A stretch of 64,000 nt of DNA. Source: DATFMP01 sp035266845 (GTDB lineage Bacteria > SAR324 > JACQKK01). The notes beneath the pieces are model-generated. The model did no database searches. It was not told the origin of the DNA and worked only from the letters and a program-made list of their open reading frames with translations. The position numbers were made by a program, and so were the translations under genes. This document shows positions 8,564 to 17,193 of this stretch, piece by piece. Every line of letters starts with the position of its first letter. Positions within the stretch are counted from its first letter, which is position 1. The stretch spans positions 1 through 64,000 of the forward strand of contig DATFMP010000072.1 in the NCBI GenBank assembly GCA_035266845.1. The letters are read 5' to 3'.

Positions 8564-9214
8564 ATGCAAGGCAAGTCGCTCACCGCCTACTTGTACCTCG
8601 CCGCCACCTTCGTTGCGGCGATGATCGCGGCCAACGTTGTCGCCACCAAGATTATCGTGCTGGGCGGGCTGGTGGCGCCGGCCGGCGTGCTGGCCTATTC
8701 GATCACCTTTGCCGTGACGGACATCGTCTGCGAAACCTGGGGCAAGGAACGCACCCAGACCATCGTCCGCGCGGGGTTTGTCGTGCAGGTGCTGGTGTGG
8801 CTGCTGATCACGCTGGCGGTCGTCGTGCCCCCGGCCCCCTTCTGGGCGGAGCACCAGGCGGCCTATGCGAGCGTGCTGCTCGGCGGAACCAGTCGCATCA
8901 TCGTGGCCAGCCTGATCGCCTACGCGTGCAGCCAGACCTTCGACGTATGGATCTTCAACCGCATCAAGCAGGCCACTGCCGGGCGCCACCTGTGGCTGCG
9001 CAACAACGTGGGCACAGCGCTATCGCAGACGTTGGATACCGGGCTATTCATCACCATCGCCTTCTACGGCAAGACCGATCTGATGCCGCTGATCGGCGGT
9101 CAGTTGCTCGTGAAGTGGATCATCGCCCTGCTGGATACCCCCGTCGTCTATGCCGGCGTGTACCTGCTGCGCCGGCTGCTCCAGCCCCCTGCCGCGGCCC
9201 AGGCCACCGCCTGA
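8564..9214 (+). CDS. yhhQ: Queuosine precursor transporter (YhhQ/VUT family)
   Basis: An inner-membrane transporter of 216 residues expected to import queuine/preQ0/preQ1 for tRNA queuosine modification. It has about six hydrophobic segments and the family motifs NVVATKIIVLGG, FAVTDIVCETWGKE and DVWIFNRIKQATAGRHLWLR, plus NVGTALSQTLDTGLFI. ATG 8564 gives the standard family N-terminus; a GTG at 8531 would add eleven residues without a better ribosome-binding site. Single gene with the same orientation as its neighbours. Confidence 0.88.
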   Translation: MQGKSLTAYLYLAATFVAAMIAANVVATKIIVLGGLVAPAGVLAYSITFAVTDIVCETWGKERTQTIVRAGFVVQVLVWLLITLAVVVPPAPFWAEHQAAYASVLLGGTSRIIVASLIAYACSQTFDVWIFNRIKQATAGRHLWLRNNVGTALSQTLDTGLFITIAFYGKTDLMPLIGGQLLVKWIIALLDTPVVYAGVYLLRRLLQPPAAAQATA

Positions 9215-9222
9215 GCGCGCCC

Positions 9223-9237
9223 CAGGGGCCACCCCTG
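9223..9237 (+). terminator. Possible terminator hairpin after yhhQ
   Basis: Perfect 6-bp GC stem (CAGGGG / CCCCTG) with a three-base loop, eight bases after the yhhQ stop. Only a weak T tract (CTT) follows, so a short or Rho-assisted terminator is the most that can be claimed. Confidence 0.3.
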
Positions 9238-9338
9238 CTTGACATCGCCCGCGTGCAGCGGGAAGGCTGACAGCACCGCTCCGGGGTCAACCGGGGCCGG
9301 GGCCGCACCCTTCTGCCGCCAATCGGAGCCTGCCCGCC

Positions 9339-10433
9339 ATGAAGATCACGGACCTGACCGCGCACGCCTTCGCCGTGCCTTCCAAGCGCACCAGCCACGA
9401 TGTGCCCTGGGTATGGGGCCGTGCCGCCCAGGTGTATGTGGAGCTGAAGACCGAAGATGGGCTGGTGGGCATTGGCGAGTGCTTCGCCTATGGAGTACCG
9501 CAGGCCGTGGCCGCCGCGGTGACGCATTCCATCAAGCCCTTGGTGATGGGGGAGGACGCGCGGCAGATCGCCCAACTCACCCACAAGATGTTCCAGAAGA
9601 CGCACCTCTGGGGCCGCTATGGCGTCACGACCTTCGCCATCAGCGGTGTGGAGATGGCCCTGTGGGATCTGGCGGGCAAGCGCGCCGGCAAGCCCCTTTA
9701 TGAGCTGCTGGGGGGCGCGGCCAGCACGCAGGTGCCGGCCTACGCCTCTCTCGTGCGCTACCCGGAGGGGCACGCGCAGATCGAAATCGATGCGGAGCGG
9801 GCCATGGGCGAGGGTTACACCATGCTCAAGATCCACCAGGTCACCGCGGAGAGCGTGGGCATGGCCCGCCGCGTGATCGGGCCGGACGTGCCGCTGACGG
9901 TGGACATCAACTGTGAGTGGAGCCCCTTCCGGGCCATCGAGATGGCCGATGCCATGAACGAGTATGGCCTGTACTGGCTGGAGGAGCCGGTCTGGCCTCC
10001 GGAGGACTACGCCGGACTCGCGCAGGTGCAGGCCACCAGCGGTGTGCCCCTCTCCGCCGGAGAGAACTGGTGCACCGACTGGCAGTTCAAGCAGGCGATG
10101 GATGCCGGTGCCGTGACGTTCGTGCAGCCCAGCGTGACCAAGGTCGGCGGCATCGCCGAATGGCTCAAGGTGGCCCACCTGGCGCGCGTCAGCGGCTTTG
10201 AGATGGCGCCGCACTCGCCCTACTTCGGGCCTGGCTTCGTGGCCACGCTGCATCTGATCGCGCACACGGGCCAGCCGCGCTGGGTGGAGCGCATTTACTT
10301 CGACCTGGAAGTCCCGCTGTTCACCGAGCCGTTGAGTTTCGCGGGAGGCAGCTTTTCCGTGCCCCAGGGCCCGGGTCTGGGTATCGAACTGGACTGGAAG
10401 ACACTGGAGAGCTTCCGCCTCAAGGACGCCTGA
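9339..10433 (+). CDS. Enolase-superfamily enzyme (mandelate racemase/muconate lactonizing type), atypical active site
   Basis: A 364-residue member of the MR/MLE branch, whose members abstract a proton alpha to a carboxylate (acid-sugar dehydratases, racemases). The capping domain is residues ~1-125 and the barrel follows. The three metal carboxylates are present: Asp189 (VDINCEW), Glu215 (WLEEP) and Glu242 (SAGEN). The usual K-x-K on the second strand is K164-I-H166, and the Asp of the His-Asp dyad is Ser265 (VQPSVTKVGG), while the partner His292 (APHSP) remains. The substrate cannot be predicted; dehydratase on an acid sugar is a guess. Monocistronic, convergent with the next gene. Confidence 0.85.
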   Translation: MKITDLTAHAFAVPSKRTSHDVPWVWGRAAQVYVELKTEDGLVGIGECFAYGVPQAVAAAVTHSIKPLVMGEDARQIAQLTHKMFQKTHLWGRYGVTTFAISGVEMALWDLAGKRAGKPLYELLGGAASTQVPAYASLVRYPEGHAQIEIDAERAMGEGYTMLKIHQVTAESVGMARRVIGPDVPLTVDINCEWSPFRAIEMADAMNEYGLYWLEEPVWPPEDYAGLAQVQATSGVPLSAGENWCTDWQFKQAMDAGAVTFVQPSVTKVGGIAEWLKVAHLARVSGFEMAPHSPYFGPGFVATLHLIAHTGQPRWVERIYFDLEVPLFTEPLSFAGGSFSVPQGPGLGIELDWKTLESFRLKDA

Positions 10434-10493
10434 GCCCGCCGCCCCGCGGTGGCCCAGGCGCGGTCTCCGCAGGTGGGCGCGGCCGCTGTCTCC

Positions 10494-11300
10494 TCAGCCC
10501 AGCGCGCCCAAGAAGTCCGTGAGTGCCTGGGCCGTCTCCCGCGGCTTTTCCACCCAGAAGAAGTGCGCGGCCTCCGGCAGGAGGTTCAGCTTGGCTCTGG
10601 GGATGCGCTCGGCCATGCGCCGGGAGTTCTCCGCAGGGATGAGCCGATCCTCGGCGCCCGTGATCACTAGCGTGGGTGCCTGGATGCGCTCCAGGTCGTC
10701 ACAGGCGTCGAAGGCCTCGATGGCCGCCAGGTGCCCTTTCACTGCGTGCACGGGCGTGGGACTCTCGTTGACGATCTCGAACAGACGATCCAGCAGGGGC
10801 CGGTTGACGGCACGGAAGGCATCCGTCACGTAGGCCTCCTCCTGCCGGCGGGCCACCTCGCGGGCATCCATCTGCGCGTCGGGCAGCAGCCGCAGCAGCT
10901 CCCAGATGCGCTTTTCCGGCGGCACACTGCCCTTGCCGCAATTGGTGCAGCCCAGCGCCAGCCCGTGCACCCGCTGCGGGTGCCGCGTGGCCACGCGCTG
11001 CGCGATCATGCCGCCCATAGACGTGCCGAAGACGTGCGCGCGGGGAATGTGCAGGGCCTCCAGCAGCGCGGCGCAGTCGTCGGCGAAGGCCTCGATGGTG
11101 TAGCCGTCCTCCGGCTTGTCGGAATCGCCCGTACCGCGATTGTCGAACAGGATCATCTGGAAGTGTGGCTCCAGGGCCTCCAGGAGCGGCTCCAGCCACA
11201 CCACGCGGCTGCGCCGGAAGCCGTTGATCATCAGCAGGGGCGGGCCGTGCCCGCGCAGCTCGTAGTCCAGCGCCAGGGCGCCGGCGTTGATTCGCGTCAT
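10494..11300 (-). CDS. Alpha/beta-fold hydrolase
   Basis: A cytoplasmic serine hydrolase of 268 residues. The oxyanion segment INGFRRSR follows strand 3, then FDNRGTGDSDKP, the nucleophile elbow GTSMGGM, the acid in VITGAEDRLIP and the catalytic His in EAAHFFWVE. The start is ATG 11300 with TGAGGA upstream; the same frame runs further up without a supported start. Sequence resembles carboxylesterase / 3-oxoadipate enol-lactonase-like hydrolases, but no catechol genes are adjacent, so the substrate is unknown. Confidence 0.85.
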   Translation of the reverse strand: MTRINAGALALDYELRGHGPPLLMINGFRRSRVVWLEPLLEALEPHFQMILFDNRGTGDSDKPEDGYTIEAFADDCAALLEALHIPRAHVFGTSMGGMIAQRVATRHPQRVHGLALGCTNCGKGSVPPEKRIWELLRLLPDAQMDAREVARRQEEAYVTDAFRAVNRPLLDRLFEIVNESPTPVHAVKGHLAAIEAFDACDDLERIQAPTLVITGAEDRLIPAENSRRMAERIPRAKLNLLPEAAHFFWVEKPRETAQALTDFLGALG

Positions 11301-11474
11301 GGGACGATCCTCAGGGGGAGTGGTCGCAGGCGGTGCCAGGCGCGCCGCCAGGGTCCATACCTGCGACAAACCGGGGGCAGCGGTCAACCGCGTTCTGGAA
11401 TCGTGCGCGCGACTGTGCTGCCGGGGGCTTGGCGCGATACTCCGGGTGTGGTATCGCGGCTCGGTGGCGGGACC

Positions 11475-11503
11475 GTGCCATGGCCGTGGCGCTCTGCTAT
11501 GAT
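11475..11503 (+). promoter_or_regulatory. Sigma-70-type promoter upstream of the cNMP/CBS/DUF294 gene
   Basis: GTGCCA (11475-11480) and TATGAT (11498-11503) are separated by exactly 17 bases, in the 299-bp region between the divergent hydrolase and the DUF294 gene. The expected transcript start is about 90 bases before the ATG at 11600. The -10 matches 5/6 and the -35 4/6 of consensus. Confidence 0.45.
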
Positions 11504-11599
11504 CCGGCCACGGCATGGCGGTGTGGAGAGCCGCGGGAGCATGCCGGCACCGCGCCGGACGGCCAGATGCGCCGGTCCGGCTCAGGGGCAGGGGGAGCG

Positions 11600-13510
11600 A
11601 TGGAGCGAGGCACCGCTGCATTGCAGGCACTGGACGAGCTGCGTGAGCACCTGCCGTTCAGGGCTATGAGTTCGGCCGCCCTGGCCGAGCTGGCGCAGAA
11701 CCTTACCGAGACGTTCTATCCGGACGGCGAGGCGATCATGACGCCCACCGACGGCGTTCCGCAGCGCCTGCTCATCGTGAAGCGGGGGCGTGTGCGCGGT
11801 GCACGGGCAGCCGGTAATGGCCGTCCCCCCACGGATACGCGGGAGGTGAGCGCGGGGGATGCCTTCCCCATCCGCGCGCTGCTGGAGCGCCGCCCGGTGA
11901 CGCTGCACTATCGGGCGGCGGAGGATACCTTCTGCTACGAGGCGCCGGACACCACCTTCCATCGCCTGCTGGAGACCAGCCCGGAGTTCCTGGAATACTG
12001 CTCGCAGCGCATGCAGGCTCTCGTGCGCGCCGCCGAGGAGGAATCGCGCACGCTGACCCACCGCGACGTGGTGGAGCAACTCCCGCTCACCACGCCCCTG
12101 CACGAGGTTGTGCGGCGCGCGCCCGTCACCTGTCGGCCGGAGACGCCGCTGGCCGAGGCCTTCGAGCGCATGGTGCGCGAGCGCGTGAGCAGCATCGCGG
12201 TGGTGGATGCGGATGGGCGGCCGCTGGGCATCTTCACCGTTCGCGATCTGTTGCCGCGCGTGGTGTTGCCGGGCCTTGGCCTGGAGGGGCGCATGGGGCG
12301 CGTGATGACCGCCCCAGCCCGGGCACTGGCGCCGGAAGCGCCCGCCTGGAGCGCGGCGCTGGAGATGGCTCGCCACGGCATCGGGCACCTCTGCGTGGTG
12401 AAGGACGATCGGCTGGTGGGTGTGGTCTCGGAGCGCGACCTCTTCCCCATGCAGCGGGCGCGGCTGGTGCCGGTGACCCGCGCTATTGTGGAGGCCCCGC
12501 ACCTGGAGGGGCTGCAGGCGGCCGTGCAAGGCATCGACGCCCTCATCAACCAACTATTGGCGCAGGGCCTGGGGGCTATCCCTCTCAGCGACATCATCAC
12601 CACCCTGAACGATCACACCACGCGCCGCGCCATCGAGCTGTGCGTGGATGCCCACACCGCCGAGCACGGCCCGCTGCCTTGTGAGTTCACTTGGCTGGCC
12701 TTCGGCAGCGAGGGGCGCCAGGAGCAGACGCTCAAGACGGACCAGGACAATGGCATGCTGCTGCGGCTGGAGCCCGGGCAGAGCGCCGAGGAGGCGCGCC
12801 AAGCCCTGCTGCCGCTTGCGCGGCGCATCAATGCCGCCCTGGAGACCTGCGGCTTCCCGCGCTGTCCGGGCAACATCATGGCGGAGAACCCGGCCTGTTG
12901 CCTGTCGCTGGAGGAATGGCGCGACCGCTTCGCCCGCTGGGTGGACCAGGGCGCACCGGAGCACCTGCTGGATGCGTCCATCTTCTTCGACCTGCGGCCG
13001 CTATACGGCGACCCGCTGCCGGTGCAGGCGCTGCGGGACTGGCTGAGCGCCCGCGTGCCGCGCAATGAGCGGTTTCTGCACCAGATGGTGGCCAATGCCC
13101 TGCGCAACCGGCCGCCCCTGAGTTGGCTGGACACCATCGTGGTCTCCCGTGGAGGCGAACATCCGCACACGATCAACCTGAAGCTGCAGGGCTCCACGCC
13201 CTTTGTGGATGGCGCGCGGGTCTATGCGCTTGCGACGGGGCTGGAGGAGACGAACACCGTGCGGCGCCTGCGCGGGGTGGCGGCGGAGGGCCGCCTGCCC
13301 GCGGATGAGGTGGAGGGCTGGGTGTCGGCATGGACTTACCTGCAGTCCATGCGCCTGACACTGCACCAGCGTCAGGCGGCACAGCAGCAGCCCCGCACCA
13401 ACCACATCAATCCGGACGAGCTGAACAGCCTGGAACAACGGCTGCTCAAGGAAGTGCTGCGGCAGGCGCGTACGTTCCAGTCCCGTCTCGCGCTGGATTA
13501 TGGCGCCTGA
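11600..13510 (+). CDS. cNMP-binding/CBS/DUF294 putative nucleotidyltransferase
   Basis: A 636-residue cytoplasmic signalling protein. Domains in order: cyclic-nucleotide-binding-like domain (~15-125), two CBS domains (~173-225, SSIAVVDADGRPLGIFTVRD; and ~235-285, GHLCVVKDDRLVGVVSERD), a GlnD-like nucleotidyltransferase fold (DUF294; FGSEGRQEQTLKTDQDNGM at ~367-385, with the GS and DxD elements intact) and the DUF294 substrate-binding C-terminal domain. In proteobacteria this family sits with DUF4212 and an acetate-type sodium symporter, as here. A role in regulating acetate/carboxylate uptake is inferred from that linkage. ATG 11600 follows GGGGGA. Confidence 0.88.
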   Translation: MERGTAALQALDELREHLPFRAMSSAALAELAQNLTETFYPDGEAIMTPTDGVPQRLLIVKRGRVRGARAAGNGRPPTDTREVSAGDAFPIRALLERRPVTLHYRAAEDTFCYEAPDTTFHRLLETSPEFLEYCSQRMQALVRAAEEESRTLTHRDVVEQLPLTTPLHEVVRRAPVTCRPETPLAEAFERMVRERVSSIAVVDADGRPLGIFTVRDLLPRVVLPGLGLEGRMGRVMTAPARALAPEAPAWSAALEMARHGIGHLCVVKDDRLVGVVSERDLFPMQRARLVPVTRAIVEAPHLEGLQAAVQGIDALINQLLAQGLGAIPLSDIITTLNDHTTRRAIELCVDAHTAEHGPLPCEFTWLAFGSEGRQEQTLKTDQDNGMLLRLEPGQSAEEARQALLPLARRINAALETCGFPRCPGNIMAENPACCLSLEEWRDRFARWVDQGAPEHLLDASIFFDLRPLYGDPLPVQALRDWLSARVPRNERFLHQMVANALRNRPPLSWLDTIVVSRGGEHPHTINLKLQGSTPFVDGARVYALATGLEETNTVRRLRGVAAEGRLPADEVEGWVSAWTYLQSMRLTLHQRQAAQQQPRTNHINPDELNSLEQRLLKEVLRQARTFQSRLALDYGA

Positions 13511-13581
13511 AGCGGAGGCGTCGAAGCCGCTGGGACCGTATCGCAGCGGCGCTGGGAGTCAAAGGGGGAGAAAGACGGCCC

Positions 13582-14292
13582 ATGGGGTGGTGGCGCTGGT
13601 TCCGGCCCGATTTGCCGGAAGAACTCGCCCGGCGGGTCGAACGGTGGGACGCTCTGCCTGCGCCGGACCCAAATATTCCGCTGGACAGGGCACAATTTGC
13701 CGTAATAGATGTTGAAACCACAGGGTTAGTCCCCACGCGCGACGCCATGCTTTCTATCGGCGCCGTGGTGCTGCGGGACAGGACCTTGAAATTGGGGGAA
13801 AGTTTCCATTGCTACATCGCTCCGGAACGGCGGGGGTCCCGGGAAAATATACTGGTACACGGCATTGCGCCAAGCCAGCAGGCGCAAGGTGTGCCTCCGA
13901 CTACCTGCCTCATCGACTTCCTCGAGTTCTGCGGAAGGGAGCCGTTGGTGGCATTTCATGCGCCGTTTGACCGCGCCTTTCTAGCCAGGGCGGTTCGCCG
14001 CCGGCTGGGCGTTCGGCTCAGGAATCCGTTCCTGGACGTCGCATGGCTATTGCCTGCACTCTTCCCTGATGCCCTTGGGCCCAGAGCCGGTCTGGACGAC
14101 TGGGCCCAGCACTTCCACATCCACATTCCACGCCGCCACACCGCGGATGCCGACGCCCTCGCGACCGGGGAACTGACCCTGGTAGCGCTGGCGGAGGCTC
14201 GGCGGCGGCGCGTGCCCAACGTGCGTGCATTGGCCGCACTCGCACGCCGGACGGCGCAGCTCGCGCCGCCGGGCTTCAGCGGGCTCGTGTGA
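13582..14292 (+). CDS. DEDDh 3'-5' exonuclease (DnaQ family)
   Basis: A 236-residue exonuclease resembling the polymerase III epsilon proofreading subunit. Exo I is FAVIDVETTG (Asp43, Glu45), Exo II is HAPFD (Asp130) and Exo III-epsilon has His186 and Asp191 in RRHTADADAL, so all catalytic residues are present. The start ATG 13582 is preceded by AAGGGGGAG. It lacks the beta-clamp or polymerase-binding extension of true epsilon. It lies between the DUF294 and DUF4212 genes; its link to carboxylate transport is unexplained but recurrent in such clusters. Confidence 0.88.
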   Translation: MGWWRWFRPDLPEELARRVERWDALPAPDPNIPLDRAQFAVIDVETTGLVPTRDAMLSIGAVVLRDRTLKLGESFHCYIAPERRGSRENILVHGIAPSQQAQGVPPTTCLIDFLEFCGREPLVAFHAPFDRAFLARAVRRRLGVRLRNPFLDVAWLLPALFPDALGPRAGLDDWAQHFHIHIPRRHTADADALATGELTLVALAEARRRRVPNVRALAALARRTAQLAPPGFSGLV

Positions 14293-14353
14293 CGCCCGGC
14301 CGCACCATCGGCAAAGGTCACACCTACCCTTTGCAAGTGGAAAGGAGGATGCC

Positions 14354-14614
14354 GTGCAAATCACAGAAAGGATGCGTGAATACTGGCAGCGGAATCTGCG
14401 GTTGACGTGGATCCTGCTGGCGATCTGGTTCTTTGTCACTTACGTGGTGGCCTTCTTTGCGCCGGCCCTGAACAACATCGTGATTCTGGGCTTTCCCTTG
14501 GGCTATTACATGGCCGCTCAGGGTGCGCTGATCGTCTACGTGGTGCTGATCTTCATCTACGCGAAGAAGATGAATGCCATGGACCGCGAATACAACGTGC
14601 ACGAGGAGGGCTAA
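14354..14614 (+). CDS. DUF4212 small membrane subunit of a sodium:solute symporter
   Basis: An 86-residue protein with two transmembrane helices (~18-40 and ~50-72), matching DUF4212: YWQRNLRLTWILLAIWF, then FPLGYYMAAQGALIVYVVLIF and a charged tail. DUF4212 proteins are found directly before sodium:solute symporters and act as putative small subunits. The start is GTG 14354, decided by the very strong ribosome-binding site AAAGGAGG seven bases upstream. It ends three bases before the symporter gene. Confidence 0.9.
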   Translation: MQITERMREYWQRNLRLTWILLAIWFFVTYVVAFFAPALNNIVILGFPLGYYMAAQGALIVYVVLIFIYAKKMNAMDREYNVHEEG

Positions 14615-14617
14615 CCG

Positions 14618-16369
14618 ATGGCCAACGGCTCTACCACCGCGAAAGGCGGCGATGCATTTATCAAGAACCTGCCCAAGATCTACGGCTTCTACACCGGCGG
14701 GTTCATTTTCTTCATCATTGCGCTGTCCATCGGCGAATGGCTCGGGCTTCCCAACCGCTTCATCGGTTGGACGTTCATGGTGGCGACGGTGGGTCTCTAC
14801 GCCGTCATCGGCATCCTCAGCCGCACCGCGGATGTAGCCGAGTACTATGTGGCCGGACGCCGGGTGCCGGCCATCTTCAATGGGATGGCCACCGGCGCGG
14901 ACTGGATGTCGGCTGCATCGTTCATCGGGCTGGCCGGTGGACTGTACGTGCGCGGGTATGACGGCCTCGCCTTCATCATGGGCTGGACGGGCGGCTATGT
15001 GCTGGTGGCCCTGTTCCTGGCGCCCTATCTGCGCAAATTTGGCCAGTTCACGATTCCTGACTTCCTCGGCGCCCGGTACGGCGGCAACATTGCCCGCACC
15101 ATCGGCATCGTCGCGACCGTCACGGCCTCCTTCACCTACGTGGTGGCCCAGGTGACGGGCGTCGGGATCATCATGAGCCGCTTCCTGGATATCCCCTTCG
15201 GGGTGGGGGTGTTCATCGGTCTGGCCGGCATCCTGGTGTGCTCGTTCCTGGGCGGGATGCGTGCCGTTACGTGGACCCAGGTGGCCCAGTACATCATCCT
15301 CATCATTGCCTACCTCGTGCCGTTGGTGTGGATGTCCACGGCCGTGACCGGCGTGCCCATCCCGCAACTGATGTACGGCAAGGTGCTGCAACAGATCACC
15401 GAGCTGGAAGGCACCCTGGGGGTGGCGAGGCACTATGTGCAGCCGTTTACCGTATTCAATATCTGGAACTTCATGGCGCTCACCTTCTGTCTCATGGTGG
15501 GTACCGCGGCGCTGCCCCACATCCTGATGCGCTACTACACCACGCCGAGCGTGAAGGAAGCGCGGAACTCGGTGGGTTGGTCGCTGTTCTTCATCTTCCT
15601 GCTCTACTTCTCGGCACCGGCCTACGCGGCCTTCGCCAAGTACGAGGTCTACAGCCACGTGGTCGGTTCGCAGATCGCGCAACTGCCCAACTGGGTGAGC
15701 CTTTGGTCGCACGTGGGTCTGGTCAAAGTGTTGGATGCCAACAACGACGGCATCCTGCAGTTGTCCGAACTGACCATCCACCCCGACGCAATCGTGCTTG
15801 CGACGCCGGAGATCGCGGGTATGCCCTACGTCATCGCGGGCTTGGTGGCCGCGGGCGGTTTGGCCGCTGCGCTCTCCACGGCTGATGGTCTGCTGCTGAC
15901 CATCTCCAACTCGCTGTCGCACGACCTGTACTACAAGATGATCGATCCGGAGGCGTCCACGTTGCGCCGGTTGGCTATCGCCCGCACCCTGCTGCTCGTG
16001 GTGGCATTGGTCGCAGCCTACGTGGCAAGTCTACGGCTGGGGAACATCCTGGCTTTCGTCTCCTACGCCTTCTCGATCGCGGCAGCGTCATTCTTCCCGG
16101 CACTGGTGCTGGGCATTTTCTGGAAGCGAGCCAATGCCGCCGGCGCAGTGCTGGGCATGCTGGCGGGCTTCCTGATCACCATGTACTACCTGCTGAAGGT
16201 GGGCTTCATGCATGGTGAGATGTGGTTCGGCACGAGCGCGCTGTCGGCCGGCGTGTTCGGCATTCCCATCGGGTTCCTGGTCATTATCGTGGTGAGCCTG
16301 CTCACCTCGCCACCCGATGCGCAGACGCAGGACCTGGTGGAATCGGTGCGGTATCCCACCATCCGCTGA
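14618..16369 (+). CDS. Sodium:solute symporter, acetate permease (ActP)-like
   Basis: An inner-membrane transporter of 583 residues with about 13 hydrophobic segments of the SSS/APC fold. Motifs: EYYVAGRRVPAIFNGMATGA, ADWMSAASFIGLAGG, RYGGNIARTIG, and the later SLSHDLYYKMIDPEAS. This is the branch annotated as cation acetate symporter, so uptake of acetate or another short monocarboxylate is likely. It carries a ~60-residue insertion (VSLWSHVGLVKVLDANNDGI) with an EF-hand-like DANNDGILQLSE stretch, suggesting possible Ca2+ contact. Follows the DUF4212 subunit by three bases; a strong hairpin follows the gene. Confidence 0.9.
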   Translation: MANGSTTAKGGDAFIKNLPKIYGFYTGGFIFFIIALSIGEWLGLPNRFIGWTFMVATVGLYAVIGILSRTADVAEYYVAGRRVPAIFNGMATGADWMSAASFIGLAGGLYVRGYDGLAFIMGWTGGYVLVALFLAPYLRKFGQFTIPDFLGARYGGNIARTIGIVATVTASFTYVVAQVTGVGIIMSRFLDIPFGVGVFIGLAGILVCSFLGGMRAVTWTQVAQYIILIIAYLVPLVWMSTAVTGVPIPQLMYGKVLQQITELEGTLGVARHYVQPFTVFNIWNFMALTFCLMVGTAALPHILMRYYTTPSVKEARNSVGWSLFFIFLLYFSAPAYAAFAKYEVYSHVVGSQIAQLPNWVSLWSHVGLVKVLDANNDGILQLSELTIHPDAIVLATPEIAGMPYVIAGLVAAGGLAAALSTADGLLLTISNSLSHDLYYKMIDPEASTLRRLAIARTLLLVVALVAAYVASLRLGNILAFVSYAFSIAAASFFPALVLGIFWKRANAAGAVLGMLAGFLITMYYLLKVGFMHGEMWFGTSALSAGVFGIPIGFLVIIVVSLLTSPPDAQTQDLVESVRYPTIR

Positions 16370-16384
16370 CGGCTGTAACCCACA

Positions 16385-16415
16385 CCGCCTTCCGGGCATC
16401 CAGCCCGGAGGGCGG
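16385..16415 (+). terminator. Terminator hairpin after the symporter gene
   Basis: A 13-bp stem (CCGCCTTCCGGGC / GCCCGGAGGGCGG) with one T-G wobble and a five-base loop ATCCA, starting 15 bases after the symporter stop. No T tract follows, as is common in GC-rich genomes, but position and stability fit transcription termination. Confidence 0.6.
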
Positions 16416-16473
16416 AATTCGATCTTGCCGGGGCGGCCCCGAGCGGTCGTCCCGCCCTTCCATCGTCAGTGCC

Positions 16474-16779
16474 GTGATCTCCTTCAGGGTGTTGCAGGTT
16501 CTGCTGATCGCAGTGGGGTTCTACACGTGGACCCTGATCGGCCAAGCCGTTCTGTTCCTGTTCGTCGGCAGCCAGGGAGACCGCAATGTGGTCTACCGGT
16601 TGTTCCGCCAAATCAACTTCCCCGTGGTGTGGGTTACGCGGCGCATCACGCCGCGCTTCGTGGCGGACTTCCACATCGGCTTCGTGGCCTTCGCGCTGCT
16701 GATCGTGCTGCGGGTGCTGATATACGTGCTGTTCTATCGCGCCGGGGCGGTGCCCACGATCACGCCGACCGGCGGGTAG
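16474..16779 (+). CDS. Small membrane protein, hypothetical
   Basis: A 101-residue protein with two hydrophobic segments (~7-30, LLIAVGFYTWTLIGQAVLFL; ~68-88, VAFALLIVLRVLIYVLFY) separated by a basic, amphipathic loop (NVVYRLFRQINFPVVWVTRR). Not recognised. The start is taken as GTG 16474, after the terminator of the upstream gene; an ATG further up would run through that hairpin and the symporter gene. Convergent with cutA. Confidence 0.55.
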   Translation: MISFRVLQVLLIAVGFYTWTLIGQAVLFLFVGSQGDRNVVYRLFRQINFPVVWVTRRITPRFVADFHIGFVAFALLIVLRVLIYVLFYRAGAVPTITPTGG

Positions 16780-16818
16780 CCGCCGCGCGGGCTTGTCGTG
16801 TGGTGCCCGGCAGTCCAC

Positions 16819-17139
16819 TTAGGGCGATTCGGTCTCGTCGGCCAGCCATTGCAGGTAGGCGGGGTTGCCGCCCTCAATGGGGAGGGCCACGACGCAGGGA
16901 CAGGTGTAGCTGTGCAGGGCCTGGACGCGCTCGGTGAGCCGCTCCAGCAGCTCGGCCCGGGTCTTGGCGATCAGCACCGTCTCCTGCTCCTCCTGCACGG
17001 CGCCCTCCCACCAGTATAGCGAGTGCATGCCGGGCAGGATGTTCACACAGGCTGCCAGCCGCTCCTCCACCAGCGTGCGGCCAATGCGGCGGGCCTCTTC
17101 GGGGCTGCCCGCGGTCATGTAGACAAATCGGAATGCCAT
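16819..17139 (-). CDS. cutA: Divalent-cation tolerance protein CutA
   Basis: A 106-residue trimeric cytoplasmic protein of the CutA1 family, linked to copper/divalent-cation tolerance and structurally like PII proteins. Full-length family pattern: ARRIGRTLVEERLAACVNIL, HSLYWWEGAVQEEQETVLIA KT region, then HSYTCPCVVALPI and the C-terminal NPAYLQWLADE. The start ATG 17139 follows CTGAGAGGCCC. Just downstream of otsA on the same strand with a 54-bp gap. Confidence 0.95.
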   Translation of the reverse strand: MAFRFVYMTAGSPEEARRIGRTLVEERLAACVNILPGMHSLYWWEGAVQEEQETVLIAKTRAELLERLTERVQALHSYTCPCVVALPIEGGNPAYLQWLADETESP

Positions 17140-17193
17140 GGGCCTCTCAGGGGGAGGGGGCGCGGATGAGGTGCCTTTAGCGAGGATCGGGGC

